A stretch of 64,000 bases of DNA from Aminobacter ciceronei (GTDB lineage: Bacteria > Pseudomonadota > Alphaproteobacteria > Rhizobiales > Rhizobiaceae): the NCBI RefSeq assembly GCF_014138625.1, contig NZ_JACJHY010000006.1, positions 147,930-211,929 of the forward strand, in the 5' to 3' direction. The notes under the pieces are model-generated. The model made no database searches. It had not been told where the DNA came from and was given only the letters and a program-made list of their open reading frames with translations. How positions within the stretch are numbered: position 1 is the first letter of the stretch; every line of letters begins with the position of its first letter. The position numbers and the translations under genes are program-made. Positions 19,156 to 30,372 of the stretch are shown here, piece after piece.

Positions 19156-19485
19156 ATGACCCAGACCTATGAAGATTTCAGCAAATACGGCAAGGACTTC
19201 GTCGACACCGGCCTGAAGAGCTTCGCTTCGCTCTCCAAGGGCGCGCAGGCGATCGCCACCGAGACGACCGACTACACCAAGAAGAGCTTCGAGGCAGGTG
19301 CTGCCACCTTCGAGAAGCTGCTCGGCGTCAAGTCGCTCGAGAAGGCCGTCGAAATCCAGACCGACTATGCCAAGCAGGCTTATGAAGGTTTTGTCGCTGA
19401 GGCGACCAAGCTCGGCGAACTTTATGCCGAACTCGCCAAGGATGCCTACAAGCCGTTTGAGTCGCTCGTCGCCAAGGCGAAGTGA
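19156..19485 (+). CDS. Phasin family protein
   Basis: 109-residue amphipathic, Lys/Ala/Glu-rich helical protein from ATG 19156 (MTQTYEDFSKYGKDFVDTGL), with a GAAAGGA ribosome-binding site just upstream. It is typical of the phasin_2 family that coats polyhydroxyalkanoate granules: repeated FASLSKGAQAIATETTDYTK and KAVEIQTDYAKQAYEGFVAE helices. It has its own promoter with a probable PhaR-type operator and its own terminator, so it is a monocistronic unit. It implies that the organism stores polyhydroxybutyrate. Confidence 0.93.
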   Translation: MTQTYEDFSKYGKDFVDTGLKSFASLSKGAQAIATETTDYTKKSFEAGAATFEKLLGVKSLEKAVEIQTDYAKQAYEGFVAEATKLGELYAELAKDAYKPFESLVAKAK

Positions 19486-19536
19486 TCGACTGATCCCCGA
19501 TTTCAGGGGGCTGGATTGAAAGATCCGGCAGATAAG

Positions 19537-19567
19537 ACCCGGTTGCGCCCGCGCAGCCGGGTTTTTT
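19537..19567 (+). terminator. Intrinsic terminator of the phasin gene
   Basis: GC-rich 11-base stem CCCGGTTGCGC / GCGCAGCCGGG (one G-U pair) with a short loop, followed by six T. It lies about 50 bases after the phasin stop codon. Confidence 0.9.
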
Positions 19568-19686
19568 GTTTTTCTTTTGCACAAGTGCTTCACGTTTATG
19601 GCAATTCGGGCCATGCCGCCCCCGTCACCATATTGTCAGCACGTCAGAAGGGCTTAAAATCCCCCTAATGACACCTACATGACGAA

Positions 19687-20088
19687 GTGTCGGAATTGAT
19701 GAAGGGCAGGACCAGATTGACGACCGGCTTGGAAGCCACGAACTTCGACGTGGCGCGGATGCAGAGCGGTGACGAGGGAGGCAACGGCCCAGGCCGCGGC
19801 ACCGCAGTCATTACCCGTACGAAGACCAAGACCAAGCGGCCGAGCCTCTACCGGGTGCTCATCCTCAACGACGACTACACCCCGATGGAGTTCGTCGTGC
19901 ATGTGCTCGAACGCTTCTTCCAGAAGGACAGGGAGGCCGCTACCCGCATCATGCTGCATGTCCACAACCATGGCGTCGGCGAATGCGGGATCTACACGTT
20001 CGAAGTGGCCGAGACAAAGGTGTCCCAGGTCATGGATTTCGCCAGACAAAATCAGCATCCGCTGCAATGCGTGATGGAGAAGAAGTGA
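19687..20088 (+). CDS. clpS: ATP-dependent Clp protease adaptor ClpS
   Basis: Adaptor that delivers N-degron substrates to ClpAP. About 133 residues from GTG 19687; an ATG at 19699 is an alternative. A variable N-terminal tail of about 50 residues precedes the core: [20 protein letters not shown] carries the N-degron pocket residues (NDD), followed by [21 protein letters not shown]. It lies nine bases before clpA, the standard pairing. Confidence 0.95.
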   Translation: MSELMKGRTRLTTGLEATNFDVARMQSGDEGGNGPGRGTAVITRTKTKTKRPSLYRVLILNDDYTPMEFVVHVLERFFQKDREAATRIMLHVHNHGVGECGIYTFEVAETKVSQVMDFARQNQHPLQCVMEKK

Positions 20089-20096
20089 GGTATTGA

Positions 20097-22568
<2,472 letters not shown>

Positions 22569-22578
22569 TTGGAAAAAC

Positions 22579-22609
22579 AAGGAAGCCCCGGCAACGGGGC
22601 TTCCTTTTT
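22579..22609 (+). terminator. Intrinsic terminator of clpS-clpA
   Basis: Perfect 12-base stem AAGGAAGCCCCG / CGGGGCTTCCTT with a GCAA tetraloop and a following T run, 10 bases after the clpA stop. The A-rich left flank makes it possibly bidirectional, so it may also serve the convergent diguanylate cyclase gene, which ends at 22639. Confidence 0.92.
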
Positions 22610-22638
22610 GGCTGATCGAAACTGCCCGGCGGCTTGCT

Positions 22639-23889
22639 TCAGGCGATGACGGGGCTCTCGACGCGGTTCCGGCCGAGCCGTTTGGCACGATACAGCCAGG
22701 TGTCGGCATCCCTGATCATCTGCTCGACCGAAACTGGACCGCTTCTGGCGGTCGTCACCCCGATGCTGACGGTGGTGCTCAGGCCGGGCTCAGCCAGGGT
22801 CATGCTCGCTACCGCAGCGCGCAGGCGCTCGGCGAGGATCGTCGCGTCGCCGGCGTTCAAGTCCTGGCAGATGGCGACGAACTCTTCGCCACCATAACGG
22901 AACAGGCGGTCGCCGCTGCGCAAAGCGCCGTCCAGCGCGCGTGCAACGTCCTTGAGCACCTTGTCACCGGTGACATGGCCATACTGGTCGTTGATGCTCT
23001 TGAAGTGGTCGATGTCGATCATCAGCATGCTCACCGGCTTGCGGTCGGCCAGTGGCCGGTCGATCAGCGACTGTGCCACCGCTTCGAAATGGCCACGGTC
23101 ACTGGTGCCGGTCAGCGTGTCCTTGCCGGTCTTTTCCAGCAGGTCCTCGTAGCGATGGCGGAACGTCAGCCGGTCGAAGACCTTGAGCAGCGGCTCGGGG
23201 CCGGCCAGTGCCGGACGTGTCTCGACATATCTGAGGTAGATGACGAGCATTGCGCTGTAGAGGGCCGCTGCCGCCATCTTGGCGATCCAGCCGCCGTAAA
23301 GCGCGCTGATCGGCACACCCGACACGAGATGCAGGCCAAGGAAGAACATCAACTGGTCGAAGGTGAGGACCAGAGCGGCGCTGAGGAAAATGCGCTTGAA
23401 CAGGGTGTTGGCGATGCGCTGTCCGAGCTTCTCGTAGATCAGGATCAAGGCGATGCTGTCGAGGAACAGCAGGGCCGTGCCCCAGACCATCAGTACGCCC
23501 ATGTCGTCAAGGAACGTCAGGTCGGGTTGATAACCCGGCATTTCCGCGACATCGCCGTAGAGGCGCAGGATCAGGGCCAGCGCCACCATCAGGCAGTTGC
23601 CGATCAGAAGCCCGTAGATCGGCTGGCGCACTGTCTCGGCATCCTCCTTGATGTAGAGCAGAAGGAACATCAGCAGCTTGCCGGAAAACATCACCGTAGA
23701 GCCGGGGGATATCAGGCCAAAGGGCAGCTGAACGAAGAAGACGGCGGCAAGATAGGTCTCGAGGAAGTGCATGACCCCAAGCACGCAAACAAAGATTCCG
23801 ATGCCGAATCTGTGCCGTGAATGGAAAACCGCGGCCATGGTCACGAAGTAGATCAGCGCTTGCAGGACCAGCAGCAATGCACCTGTCAT
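22639..23889 (-). CDS. Membrane diguanylate cyclase (GGDEF)
   Basis: Makes cyclic di-GMP from two GTP. 416 residues. The N-terminal half (about 1-225) has roughly six to seven membrane segments and probably acts as a sensor; I do not recognise a named MASE domain. The C-terminal GGDEF domain (about 255-412) has the active GGEEF signature, MLMIDIDHFKSINDQYGH and the C-terminal DADTWLYRAK. RSGD lies five residues before GGEEF, so the inhibitory I-site (RxxD) is present and product feedback is expected. Start ATG at 23889; monocistronic. Confidence 0.93.
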   Translation of the reverse strand: MTGALLLVLQALIYFVTMAAVFHSRHRFGIGIFVCVLGVMHFLETYLAAVFFVQLPFGLISPGSTVMFSGKLLMFLLLYIKEDAETVRQPIYGLLIGNCLMVALALILRLYGDVAEMPGYQPDLTFLDDMGVLMVWGTALLFLDSIALILIYEKLGQRIANTLFKRIFLSAALVLTFDQLMFFLGLHLVSGVPISALYGGWIAKMAAAALYSAMLVIYLRYVETRPALAGPEPLLKVFDRLTFRHRYEDLLEKTGKDTLTGTSDRGHFEAVAQSLIDRPLADRKPVSMLMIDIDHFKSINDQYGHVTGDKVLKDVARALDGALRSGDRLFRYGGEEFVAICQDLNAGDATILAERLRAAVASMTLAEPGLSTTVSIGVTTARSGPVSVEQMIRDADTWLYRAKRLGRNRVESPVIA

Positions 23890-24064
23890 GACCTGGCTGT
23901 TCCTCGCTTCCCACCCAAAGGCCTATCTACACATTCGCGGTAGGTAAACCGTTAATATGCCGTCTCTTTCGCTGGTTGGCGCGATATGGCGCGGTCGGAT
24001 CGGTGGTCACGAGGTGCAGTCGATTGCGCCAGGCGGATCGAAGCGCTGACTTGGCAGGGAGGTC

Positions 24065-24829
24065 ATGCTATGCGCGGTTTCAATGCCTGCTGACCACGCA
24101 TCTCCAACGCCGAGCCTGTCGACACGCCGCCTCTGGTATCTGCGCGGCGTTCGCGCTGCCTTCTCGATCCCCGGCCTGATCCTCGCCAGCGCCTTTATCG
24201 GCTTTGCCGGGCTTGCCAAAGAGGCCGGGCTGACGCTTGCGCAGACCGTCTTCATGGTCGGCATGGTCTGGGCTCTTCCGGCCAAGGTGGTGCTGATCGG
24301 TGCCATTCTGTCAGGCGCTTCGCTGCCGGCGGCGGCCTTTGCGGTGGCGTTGTCATCGATACGTCTGACCCCGATGGTGGTGGCATTGGTGCCGGAGCTG
24401 CGTGGGCCGAGGACGCCGCGCTGGGTGCTCTATGTCCTGTCGCACTTCGTCGCCGTCACCTCCTGGGTGCTGGCGATGGAGCGGCTGCGCGGCATCCCGC
24501 GGGAGCTTCGCACCACCTACTATGCCGGGCTCGGCTCGACGCTCGTGCTCTTCAACATGGTGGTCACGGCGATCGTCTATCTCGTCGCCGACAGCCTGCC
24601 GCCTATCGTCTCGGCGGCATTGTTCCTGCTCACGCCGATGTACTTCCTGACCTCGCTCTGGGGCTCGGCGCGCGAGCGGGCAGGGCACGTTGCCATGATC
24701 CTCGGCCTCATTCTCGGCCCGCTTCTCCACCTCGTCGTGCCCGGCTTCGACCTGCTCGGCGCCGGCTTGATCGGCGGCGGTATCGCATTTGCCTTCCACA
24801 AGCGGGCGTGGCGGAGGACATCGGCATGA
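24065..24829 (+). CDS. azlC: AzlC family branched-chain amino acid exporter, large subunit
   Basis: Inner-membrane protein of 254 residues with about six to seven hydrophobic segments; the AzlCD pair exports branched-chain amino acids or analogues. Family features include FIGFAGLAKEAGLTLAQ, LSSIRLTPMVVAL and LTPMYFLTSLWG. The start could be ATG 24065 or the in-frame ATG 24083. The stop overlaps the azlD start by four bases. Confidence 0.9.
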   Translation: MLCAVSMPADHASPTPSLSTRRLWYLRGVRAAFSIPGLILASAFIGFAGLAKEAGLTLAQTVFMVGMVWALPAKVVLIGAILSGASLPAAAFAVALSSIRLTPMVVALVPELRGPRTPRWVLYVLSHFVAVTSWVLAMERLRGIPRELRTTYYAGLGSTLVLFNMVVTAIVYLVADSLPPIVSAALFLLTPMYFLTSLWGSARERAGHVAMILGLILGPLLHLVVPGFDLLGAGLIGGGIAFAFHKRAWRRTSA

Positions 24830-25173
24830 CCTTCGCCGCTTTCGACAACTGGTGGTGGCCGTTCCTGTTCATCCTCGTCGGCGGCTGGCTCGCCACCGAC
24901 GCCTGGCGCTTCCTTGGCGTCTATCTCGGCGACCGCCTGTCGGAGGACTCGGACCTGCTTGTCCTGGTCCGCGCACTCGCCACCGCACTCGTCGCCGCGG
25001 TCATCGGCAATCTGATCGTCTTTCCAAGCGGAGCGCTTGTCGACACCGCGCTTGCCCTCCGCATCGGTGCCGCCTGCGCTGGGTTCGTTGCCTATATCTG
25101 CCTCGGGCGAAAGATTTTGGTCGGCATCGTTGCGGCCGAGGTGATCCTGCTGGTAGGGATGTGGACATCCTGA
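24826..25173 (+). CDS. azlD: AzlD family branched-chain amino acid exporter, small subunit
   Basis: Small membrane partner of AzlC, 115 residues, with about four hydrophobic segments. Start ATG 24826 overlaps the azlC stop (ATGA), and a GCGGAGG ribosome-binding site lies 9-15 bases before it. The sequence (LFILVGGWLATDAWRFLGV, LVRALATALVAAVIGNLI) fits the family. Coupling and order azlC-azlD are standard. Confidence 0.88.
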   Translation: MTFAAFDNWWWPFLFILVGGWLATDAWRFLGVYLGDRLSEDSDLLVLVRALATALVAAVIGNLIVFPSGALVDTALALRIGAACAGFVAYICLGRKILVGIVAAEVILLVGMWTS

Positions 25174-25290
25174 GCTGCTGGGACATTGCCCGCATTCCAG
25201 AGCCACAGCGCTGGTTCCGCTGTGTCTCGGTACATTCGCGACAGCTTAATTTCTGATGCCTAATATCCTCCAAGGGTTGGGGGGTCCACA

Positions 25291-25993
25291 ATGACTGAAC
25301 TGGACGTGACGGCGCCTGAACTCAGGCAGCGGACTGATGCCCTGCTGTCCGTCAAAATGGCGCTCGTTGGTTTGCTGATTGCGATCGATGCGCAGTGGAT
25401 AGGGGCGACGGACTTCGTTTTTGACCCTGTCAGCGCGGTCAAAGTAGTTGCCGTGGTATCCGGATTGGCGTCCATATCCTGGTTCTATGCCGTAATGCGC
25501 CCGGTCGAACGCTTCCAGGTCCTGTGTGCCGAAACAGCTGTGCTGTTGGCATTCTCTGCGGCCGCGGCCGTGCTCAGCGTTCTGGTGATTCCAACGACAT
25601 GCCGCTGATCGACGACCGGTTGATCACATTCGACGCTGCGTTGGGTTTCGATTGGCGTGCCTATGTCGATCTCGCATACAAGCAGGCGTTTTTTGACATT
25701 CGCGCCGGCACATCACGCTTGATCTCACTTGACCACCCCCAAGGGCTCATTGCGTTCCCGTCCTATCACTGGACGCTGTCTGTGTTGACCGTGATTGCTT
25801 TCTGGAGGGTCAGGATCTGGTTCTGGCCTGTGTTGGCGCTGAACCTTGCCGTCATTTGTCTTCCCCAGTTGACGGCGGCCATCATCTTGCCGACGCGTTG
25901 GCCGGCGTTCTTGTGGCGTTTTTGGCCTGGGGGATGGCTGAGAAGCTCTCAACGGTTGTTGAAGGCCGGCTTGCCGTGGAAGCCATCGCGTGA
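25291..25993 (+). pseudogene. Decayed PAP2-type phosphatase gene
   Basis: The remains of a membrane PAP2/inositol-phosphorylceramide-synthase-like phosphatase are spread over three frames. Frame 1 (25291 to about 25590) has the N-terminus with three membrane spans. It continues in a second frame from about 25593 (NDMPLIDDRL) through GLIAFPSYHWTLSVL, which contains the PSYH motif. The ending DGGHHLADALAGVLVAFLAWG is in a third frame from 25871 to a stop at 25991-25993. Both shifts fit single-base deletions; adding one T in GTCATTTGTC restores VILSSPVDGGHH. Between AYVD and LAYKQAFFDIRAGT the usual central membrane region also seems missing. Sequencing error could explain one shift but hardly all three lesions. 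Confidence 0.8.
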
Positions 25994-26093
25994 TCTGGAG
26001 CAGGGGCTCTGAAGTAGCGGTTGAGACTACGGCGCATTCGACAGGCCGGCCGCCGAGGCAGCGCTCTCGCTGGCCTGAAACGCGCTGCGTCTG

Positions 26094-26528
26094 TTATGCT
26101 CCCGCCAGCGCAGCCCTGATCTTCTCTGCGTTTGCCGCCAGCACTTCAGGCTTTTCCATCACCGCCGCGTGACCCTTGGGTGCGACGCCTTCGAAGCGAG
26201 GCACGATGTGGACGTGGAGATGGAACACCGTCTGGCCGGCCGGAGCTTCGTTGAACTGCGAGATCACGATGCCGTCGGCGTCGAAAGCTTGCTGGGCGGC
26301 CCTTGCCACCTTCTGGACTGCTGCGAACAGCCGGCCGAATGTCTCGGGTTCGGCGTCGAGAAGGTTGCGCGACGGCGTCTTGGGCACCACGAGCGTATGC
26401 CCGGTGCTCTGCGGCATGACATCCATGAACGCCACCACGGCATCGTCTTCGTAGACACGATGCGAGGGGATCTCGCCGCGCAGGATCTTGGCGAAGATGT
26501 TGTTTGGATCGTAACCGGCGCTCGACAT
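26094..26528 (-). CDS. HIT family protein (histidine triad nucleotide hydrolase)
   Basis: Nucleotide hydrolase or transferase of the HINT type, 144 residues. The histidine triad is HLHVHIVPRF near residue 107; the N-terminal core IFAKILRGEIPSHRVYEDD is typical. Physiological substrate uncertain (AMP-lysine or adenylated compounds in relatives). It is transcribed away from the SMR transporter gene. Confidence 0.93.
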   Translation of the reverse strand: MSSAGYDPNNIFAKILRGEIPSHRVYEDDAVVAFMDVMPQSTGHTLVVPKTPSRNLLDAEPETFGRLFAAVQKVARAAQQAFDADGIVISQFNEAPAGQTVFHLHVHIVPRFEGVAPKGHAAVMEKPEVLAANAEKIRAALAGA

Positions 26529-26616
26529 GGCCTATCCCGTTTGCTGCGATTTCGTGGTGGATGTTTCGGCGCTGGCAGGCGGAACGTCAAGCCGCGGAAG
26601 GCTGCAAGGAGCTGAG

Positions 26617-26946
26617 TTGAACTACATCTATCTGATCGTGGCGGTGGCCTTCGAGGTCGTTGCAACCTCCGCCCTCAAGGAAACCAACGGTTTCACGCGG
26701 CTGTGGCCATCCGTCGTAGCACTGGCCGGCTATGCCTGCGCCTTCTATTTCCTTTCCCTTGTGCTGCGCCAGGTGCCGGTCGGCATCGTCTATGCGATGT
26801 GGTGCGGTGCCGGTATCGTCTTCATCACGGCGATTGCCTGGATCTGGTTCCGCCAGACGCTCGACCTGCCGGCACTTCTCGGCATCGGGCTGATCATGGC
26901 GGGCGTCATCGTGATCAACCTCTTCTCGAAGTCGATAGCCCACTGA
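26617..26946 (+). CDS. Small multidrug resistance (SMR) family transporter
   Basis: Four-helix proton-coupled exporter of the EmrE family, 109 residues. The start is taken as TTG 26617 because AAGGAG lies five bases upstream and the protein then begins (M)NYIYLIVAVAFEVVATSA, as in the family; the essential Glu is E13. GYACAFYFLSLVL and VYAMWCGAGIV are the conserved later motifs. Substrates may be quaternary ammonium or guanidinium compounds. Ends 3 bases before the convergent FemAB-like gene. Confidence 0.92.
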   Translation: MNYIYLIVAVAFEVVATSALKETNGFTRLWPSVVALAGYACAFYFLSLVLRQVPVGIVYAMWCGAGIVFITAIAWIWFRQTLDLPALLGIGLIMAGVIVINLFSKSIAH

Positions 26947-26949
26947 ACC

Positions 26950-28152
26950 TCAGCCGCGGCGGAACGGCCCGTGATCATCGAGATACTCGCCGATCTGGGC
27001 GACCTCCCGGCGTTCGCGCTCGAGATATTCAGCGACGGCGCGGCGAAGGCCGGGGTGGACGATGTAATGCGCCGACTGCGTCGTGACGGGGCGATAGCCG
27101 CGCGCCAGCTTGTGTTCACCTTGGGCGCCGGCCTCGACGATGCGCAGCTTGCGTTCTATGGCGAAGTCGATGGCCTGGTGATAGCAGACCTCGAAATGCA
27201 GGAAGGGGTGGTCCTCGATACAGCCCCAGTTGCGGCCGTAGAGCGTGTCGGAGCCGATGAAGTTGATCGCGCCGGCGATGTAGCGGCCGCCGCGCCTGGC
27301 CATGACCAGCAGCACGTCGTCGGCCATGCGTTCGCCGATCAGCGAGAAGAATGTCCGGTTGAGGTAAGGCCGACCCCATTTGCGGCCGCCGGTGTCCATG
27401 TAGAAGGCGAAGAAGTCGTCCCAGTGCGCTTCGGTGATGTCCTTGCCGGTCAGTCGTTCGATCGAAATGCCTTCGGTCAGCGCCTCGCGCCGCTCCTTCT
27501 TCAGCGCCTTGCGCTTGCGCGAGGCCAGCGTGGCGAGAAAGTCGTCATAGGTGCCGAAGCCTTCGTTGAAGAAATGGAACTGCTGGTCGGTGCGGCGAAG
27601 GAAGCCGGTGTCGGCGAGGATGTCGACTTCGTCCGGCTCGGCGAAGGTGACATGTGCCGACGACACCCCGACGCCCTCGGCGACACTGCGCAGCGCCGTT
27701 GCCAGCGCCGCCTTGGTTACGGTTGCCGTGTTGCCGGGAACAGCCAGAAGGCGAGGGCCGGTCGCCGGCGTGAACGGTATCGAAGCCTGGAGCTTGGGAT
27801 AATATCGCCCGCCGGCGCGCTCGAAAGCGTCGGCCCAGCCATGGTCGAAGACATATTCGCCCTGGCTGTGTGATTTGGCGTAGCAGGCAAGGGCACCGAG
27901 AAAGCTGCCGTCGGCCTTTTCCAGCCGGAGATGGTGGCCTTGCCAACCGGTCTTGCGTACGGCGCAGCCGGATTCCTCGAGGATGCTCAGAAAATCAAAT
28001 GAAACAAACGGGTTATAGGCCGATCCTGAAGCCTTTGACGCGCCTGAGAGGCTGTTCCAGTCGTCGCGTCCGAATTCGCTGATGCTTGAGACGACGCGGA
28101 CGGCGTAGTCGCCATCCGCATTCGTCGCCCCGACATCGCTCGCATTGCTCAT
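26950..28152 (-). CDS. GNAT/FemAB-like acyltransferase (DUF482)
   Basis: 400-residue soluble protein of the family formerly called DUF482 (peptidogalycan biosynthesis-like, GNAT/FemAB fold). Conserved parts include SAYNPFVSFDFL, YVFDHGWADAF, YYPKLQASIPFTP, KALKKERREA and GAQGEHKLARGYRP. The function is not proven; related FemAB proteins add amino acids to cell-wall precursors. It is the last gene of a minus-strand run ridA-gdpD-this gene, 38 bases after gdpD. Confidence 0.85.
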   Translation of the reverse strand: MSNASDVGATNADGDYAVRVVSSISEFGRDDWNSLSGASKASGSAYNPFVSFDFLSILEESGCAVRKTGWQGHHLRLEKADGSFLGALACYAKSHSQGEYVFDHGWADAFERAGGRYYPKLQASIPFTPATGPRLLAVPGNTATVTKAALATALRSVAEGVGVSSAHVTFAEPDEVDILADTGFLRRTDQQFHFFNEGFGTYDDFLATLASRKRKALKKERREALTEGISIERLTGKDITEAHWDDFFAFYMDTGGRKWGRPYLNRTFFSLIGERMADDVLLVMARRGGRYIAGAINFIGSDTLYGRNWGCIEDHPFLHFEVCYHQAIDFAIERKLRIVEAGAQGEHKLARGYRPVTTQSAHYIVHPGLRRAVAEYLERERREVAQIGEYLDDHGPFRRG

Positions 28153-28190
28153 GCGTAGTTACTTACGCTCGATAACAGCCGTTGCAAGGG

Positions 28191-28931
28191 TCAGGCCACC
28201 GCCAGCGCATCGGGATCAAAACCCTCGAAGGTCATCTGGTCGGCCTGCGCGAAGGTCGTCCGCACGGCGTCTTCGTCGCGCACTGTCCAGGTGATGACCG
28301 GCATGGCGAGCTTGTCGCGCACAAAGCTGACGAACCTGTTCGGCAGGTGCGTCACGGAGTAGGAAACAAACGAAATGCCGTGTGCCAGCATCGAAAAATG
28401 TGCTTCGAGCTCGTGATCCAGATCGCCCCAGGCGGTCAGTCCGGCCGGAATGCCCGGTGCGTGACGGGAGAAGTCGCGGATCAGCCAATGATCGAAGGAC
28501 ATGATCGCGGCCTTGCCCTTGTAGTTGCGCAAGGCCGCCGCCACGCGTTCGACGAGTTCGCCGTCATGCCCGGGAATGCCCTTGAGTTCGATGACCAGGG
28601 GTACGCGCCCGTCGACCAGTTTGAGCATTTCGGCAAGCGTCGGCACATGATCGGCGGTGCCGCCGACGCGAAGTGCCGCAAGCTCGCGTGTCGTACGCTG
28701 CCAGATGAAGCCATCCGTACCCGTCAGCCGGTTGAGCACGTCGTCATGAAACACGGCAACGTCGCCGTTGGCGGTCAGATGGACATCGCACTCGATGGCA
28801 AAGCCGCGCGCCGCTGCGCGCTCAAAGGCGGACAGCGTGTTTTCCCAGCAGGTCTTGTTGAGGTCGTGCAGGCCGCGATGAGCAATCGGGCGGGCGGTCA
28901 GCCAGGATAGGTCGGTCATGAGGCCGCTCAT
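28191..28931 (-). CDS. Glycerophosphodiester phosphodiesterase
   Basis: Hydrolyses glycerophosphodiesters to glycerol-3-phosphate and alcohol. 246 residues, GDPD TIM barrel: AHRGLHD with the catalytic His, FAIECDVHLTANGDVAVFHD with metal-binding Glu/Asp and second His, and LVIELKG. No signal peptide, so cytoplasmic, as in UgpQ. Its ATG overlaps the ridA-like stop by four bases. Confidence 0.93.
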   Translation of the reverse strand: MSGLMTDLSWLTARPIAHRGLHDLNKTCWENTLSAFERAAARGFAIECDVHLTANGDVAVFHDDVLNRLTGTDGFIWQRTTRELAALRVGGTADHVPTLAEMLKLVDGRVPLVIELKGIPGHDGELVERVAAALRNYKGKAAIMSFDHWLIRDFSRHAPGIPAGLTAWGDLDHELEAHFSMLAHGISFVSYSVTHLPNRFVSFVRDKLAMPVITWTVRDEDAVRTTFAQADQMTFEGFDPDALAVA

Positions 28932-29392
28932 TCGTGCTCGATGATGGCTTCGATCTCGACGGCGGCATTCAGCGGCAGCGAGGCGACGCCGACGGCCGAA
29001 CGCGCATGCTTGCCGCGGTCGCCAAGTGCCGCGACCAGGAAGTCGGACGCACCATTGGCGACGAGATGCTGCTCGGTGAAGTCCGAGGACGAAGCGACAA
29101 AGACGCTGATCTTGACAATGCGACGGATCTTTTCGAGCTCGCCAAGAGCTGCCTTTGCCTGGGCGAGGATGTTAACGGCGCACTGCTTGGCCGCCTCCTT
29201 GCCGCCTGCAACGTCGACATCGCGGCCAAGCAGGCCGGTGACGGTGAGCTTGCCGTCCTTGAGCGGCAGCTGACCGGCGGTGAAGACGAGATTGCCCGAG
29301 CCCATGAAGGGCACGTAGTTGGCGGCGGGGGCTGCGGCTTCGGGCAAGGTGATGCCAAGATCGCTTAGCCGCTTTTCGATTGTTTCGCCCAT
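28928..29392 (-). CDS. RidA family enamine/imine deaminase
   Basis: YjgF/YER057c/UK114-type protein of 154 residues that probably hydrolyses reactive enamines or imines. Characteristic parts: NYVPFMGSGNLVFTAGQLP, GKEAAKQCAVNILAQAKA, SVFVASSSDF and HARSAVGVASLPLNAAVEIE, whose Arg is the usual catalytic position. The length (154, longer than the 130 of RidA) fits the RidA-like subgroup common in rhizobia. First gene of the unit with gdpD and the FemAB-like gene. Confidence 0.92.
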   Translation of the reverse strand: MGETIEKRLSDLGITLPEAAAPAANYVPFMGSGNLVFTAGQLPLKDGKLTVTGLLGRDVDVAGGKEAAKQCAVNILAQAKAALGELEKIRRIVKISVFVASSSDFTEQHLVANGASDFLVAALGDRGKHARSAVGVASLPLNAAVEIEAIIEHE

Positions 29393-29535
29393 CGTCTTTC
29401 CTTATCTCTGAGTCTCGTGTGGCGGGTGAGGCTGCGCCGAAACTGCTATGTTTGCCTCGCTTCCGCCACGACTTTTTTTAAGGTGGACCATCATTCAAGG
29501 CGGCTTGTCATGGCCGCGCCGATCGGAGCCAGTGT

Positions 29536-30363
29536 ATGCGCGCAAAGCGCCTTGTTCTTCTTGCCACCCTGTCCACCTCGCTGCTGTCCCTGACGCCAGC
29601 TCTTGCGGCTCCCGTGCTTGCGCCCCATCGCGCCGTCTATGATCTGGTGCTCGACCAGGCCTCCGACCGGTCAGGGATAACAGGCCTTTCCGGGCGCATG
29701 GTCTATGAGTTCAATGGCTCCGCTTGCGAAGGCTACACGGTCAAGTTCCGCTTCGTGACCCAGATCGCGACCAGCGAGAACACGCGGCTGACCGATCAGC
29801 AGACGACCACCTTCGAGGACGGCGAGGGCAAGACCTTCTCGTTCGTCACCAAATCCTTCGTCGATCAGAACCTCGACCGCGAGGTCAAGGGCACGGCGAC
29901 GCGCGAAGCCAACGGGCTCAAGGTCGCTTTGGAAAAACCGTCGGCGGGTTCCGTCGACCTCGCGAAGACGCAGTTCCCGACCCAGCATCTCGTCGAGCTG
30001 ATCGACAAGGCCGAGAAGGGCGAGACCTTTTATGAAACGAGCCTGTTCGACGGCTCCGAGGACGCCGACAAGGTGATGACCACCACCGTCATCGTCGGCA
30101 AGAAGAGCGAGGCGCCGGAGGCCGATCCGGAGCGCCCTGCGCTTGCGGCACTCGCCAAGGACAAGTTCTGGCCGGTCGACATCGCCTATTTCGACGAAAG
30201 CAAGGGCGGCGGTGAGGAAGTGCCGGAGTATCGCATCAGCTTCAAGCTGCATGAGAACGGCCTGACGCGCGACTTGGTGATGGATTACGGCGATTTCTCG
30301 ATGACCGGCAAGCTGGTTAATCTATCGTTGTTTCCTGTGCCGCAAGGCGACTGCAAGCATTAG
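29536..30363 (+). CDS. eipB: Cell-envelope integrity protein EipB (DUF1849)
   Basis: Periplasmic protein of 275 residues with a Sec signal peptide (about 1-25, ending PALAA). It resembles Brucella EipB, a beta-spiral protein required for envelope stress resistance. Two cysteines are present, C64 (GSACEGYTV) and C273 (QGDCKH), in positions that match the conserved disulfide of EipB. FVTQIATSENTRLTDQQTTTFED and DKFWPVDIAYFD are further family parts. Followed after 9 bases by the DUF4031 gene. Confidence 0.9.
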   Translation: MRAKRLVLLATLSTSLLSLTPALAAPVLAPHRAVYDLVLDQASDRSGITGLSGRMVYEFNGSACEGYTVKFRFVTQIATSENTRLTDQQTTTFEDGEGKTFSFVTKSFVDQNLDREVKGTATREANGLKVALEKPSAGSVDLAKTQFPTQHLVELIDKAEKGETFYETSLFDGSEDADKVMTTTVIVGKKSEAPEADPERPALAALAKDKFWPVDIAYFDESKGGGEEVPEYRISFKLHENGLTRDLVMDYGDFSMTGKLVNLSLFPVPQGDCKH

Positions 30364-30372
30364 GCCGCTGTC

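Noticed and set aside
25291..25608. Independent 105-residue membrane protein
   Set aside because: Sequence continues directly into PAP2-like coding sequence in the next frame, so it is better explained as the 5' part of a pseudogene.
25580..25870. Programmed frameshifting in the PAP2-like gene
   Set aside because: No slippery heptamer at either shift, two shifts in a row, and central residues are missing; decay is simpler.
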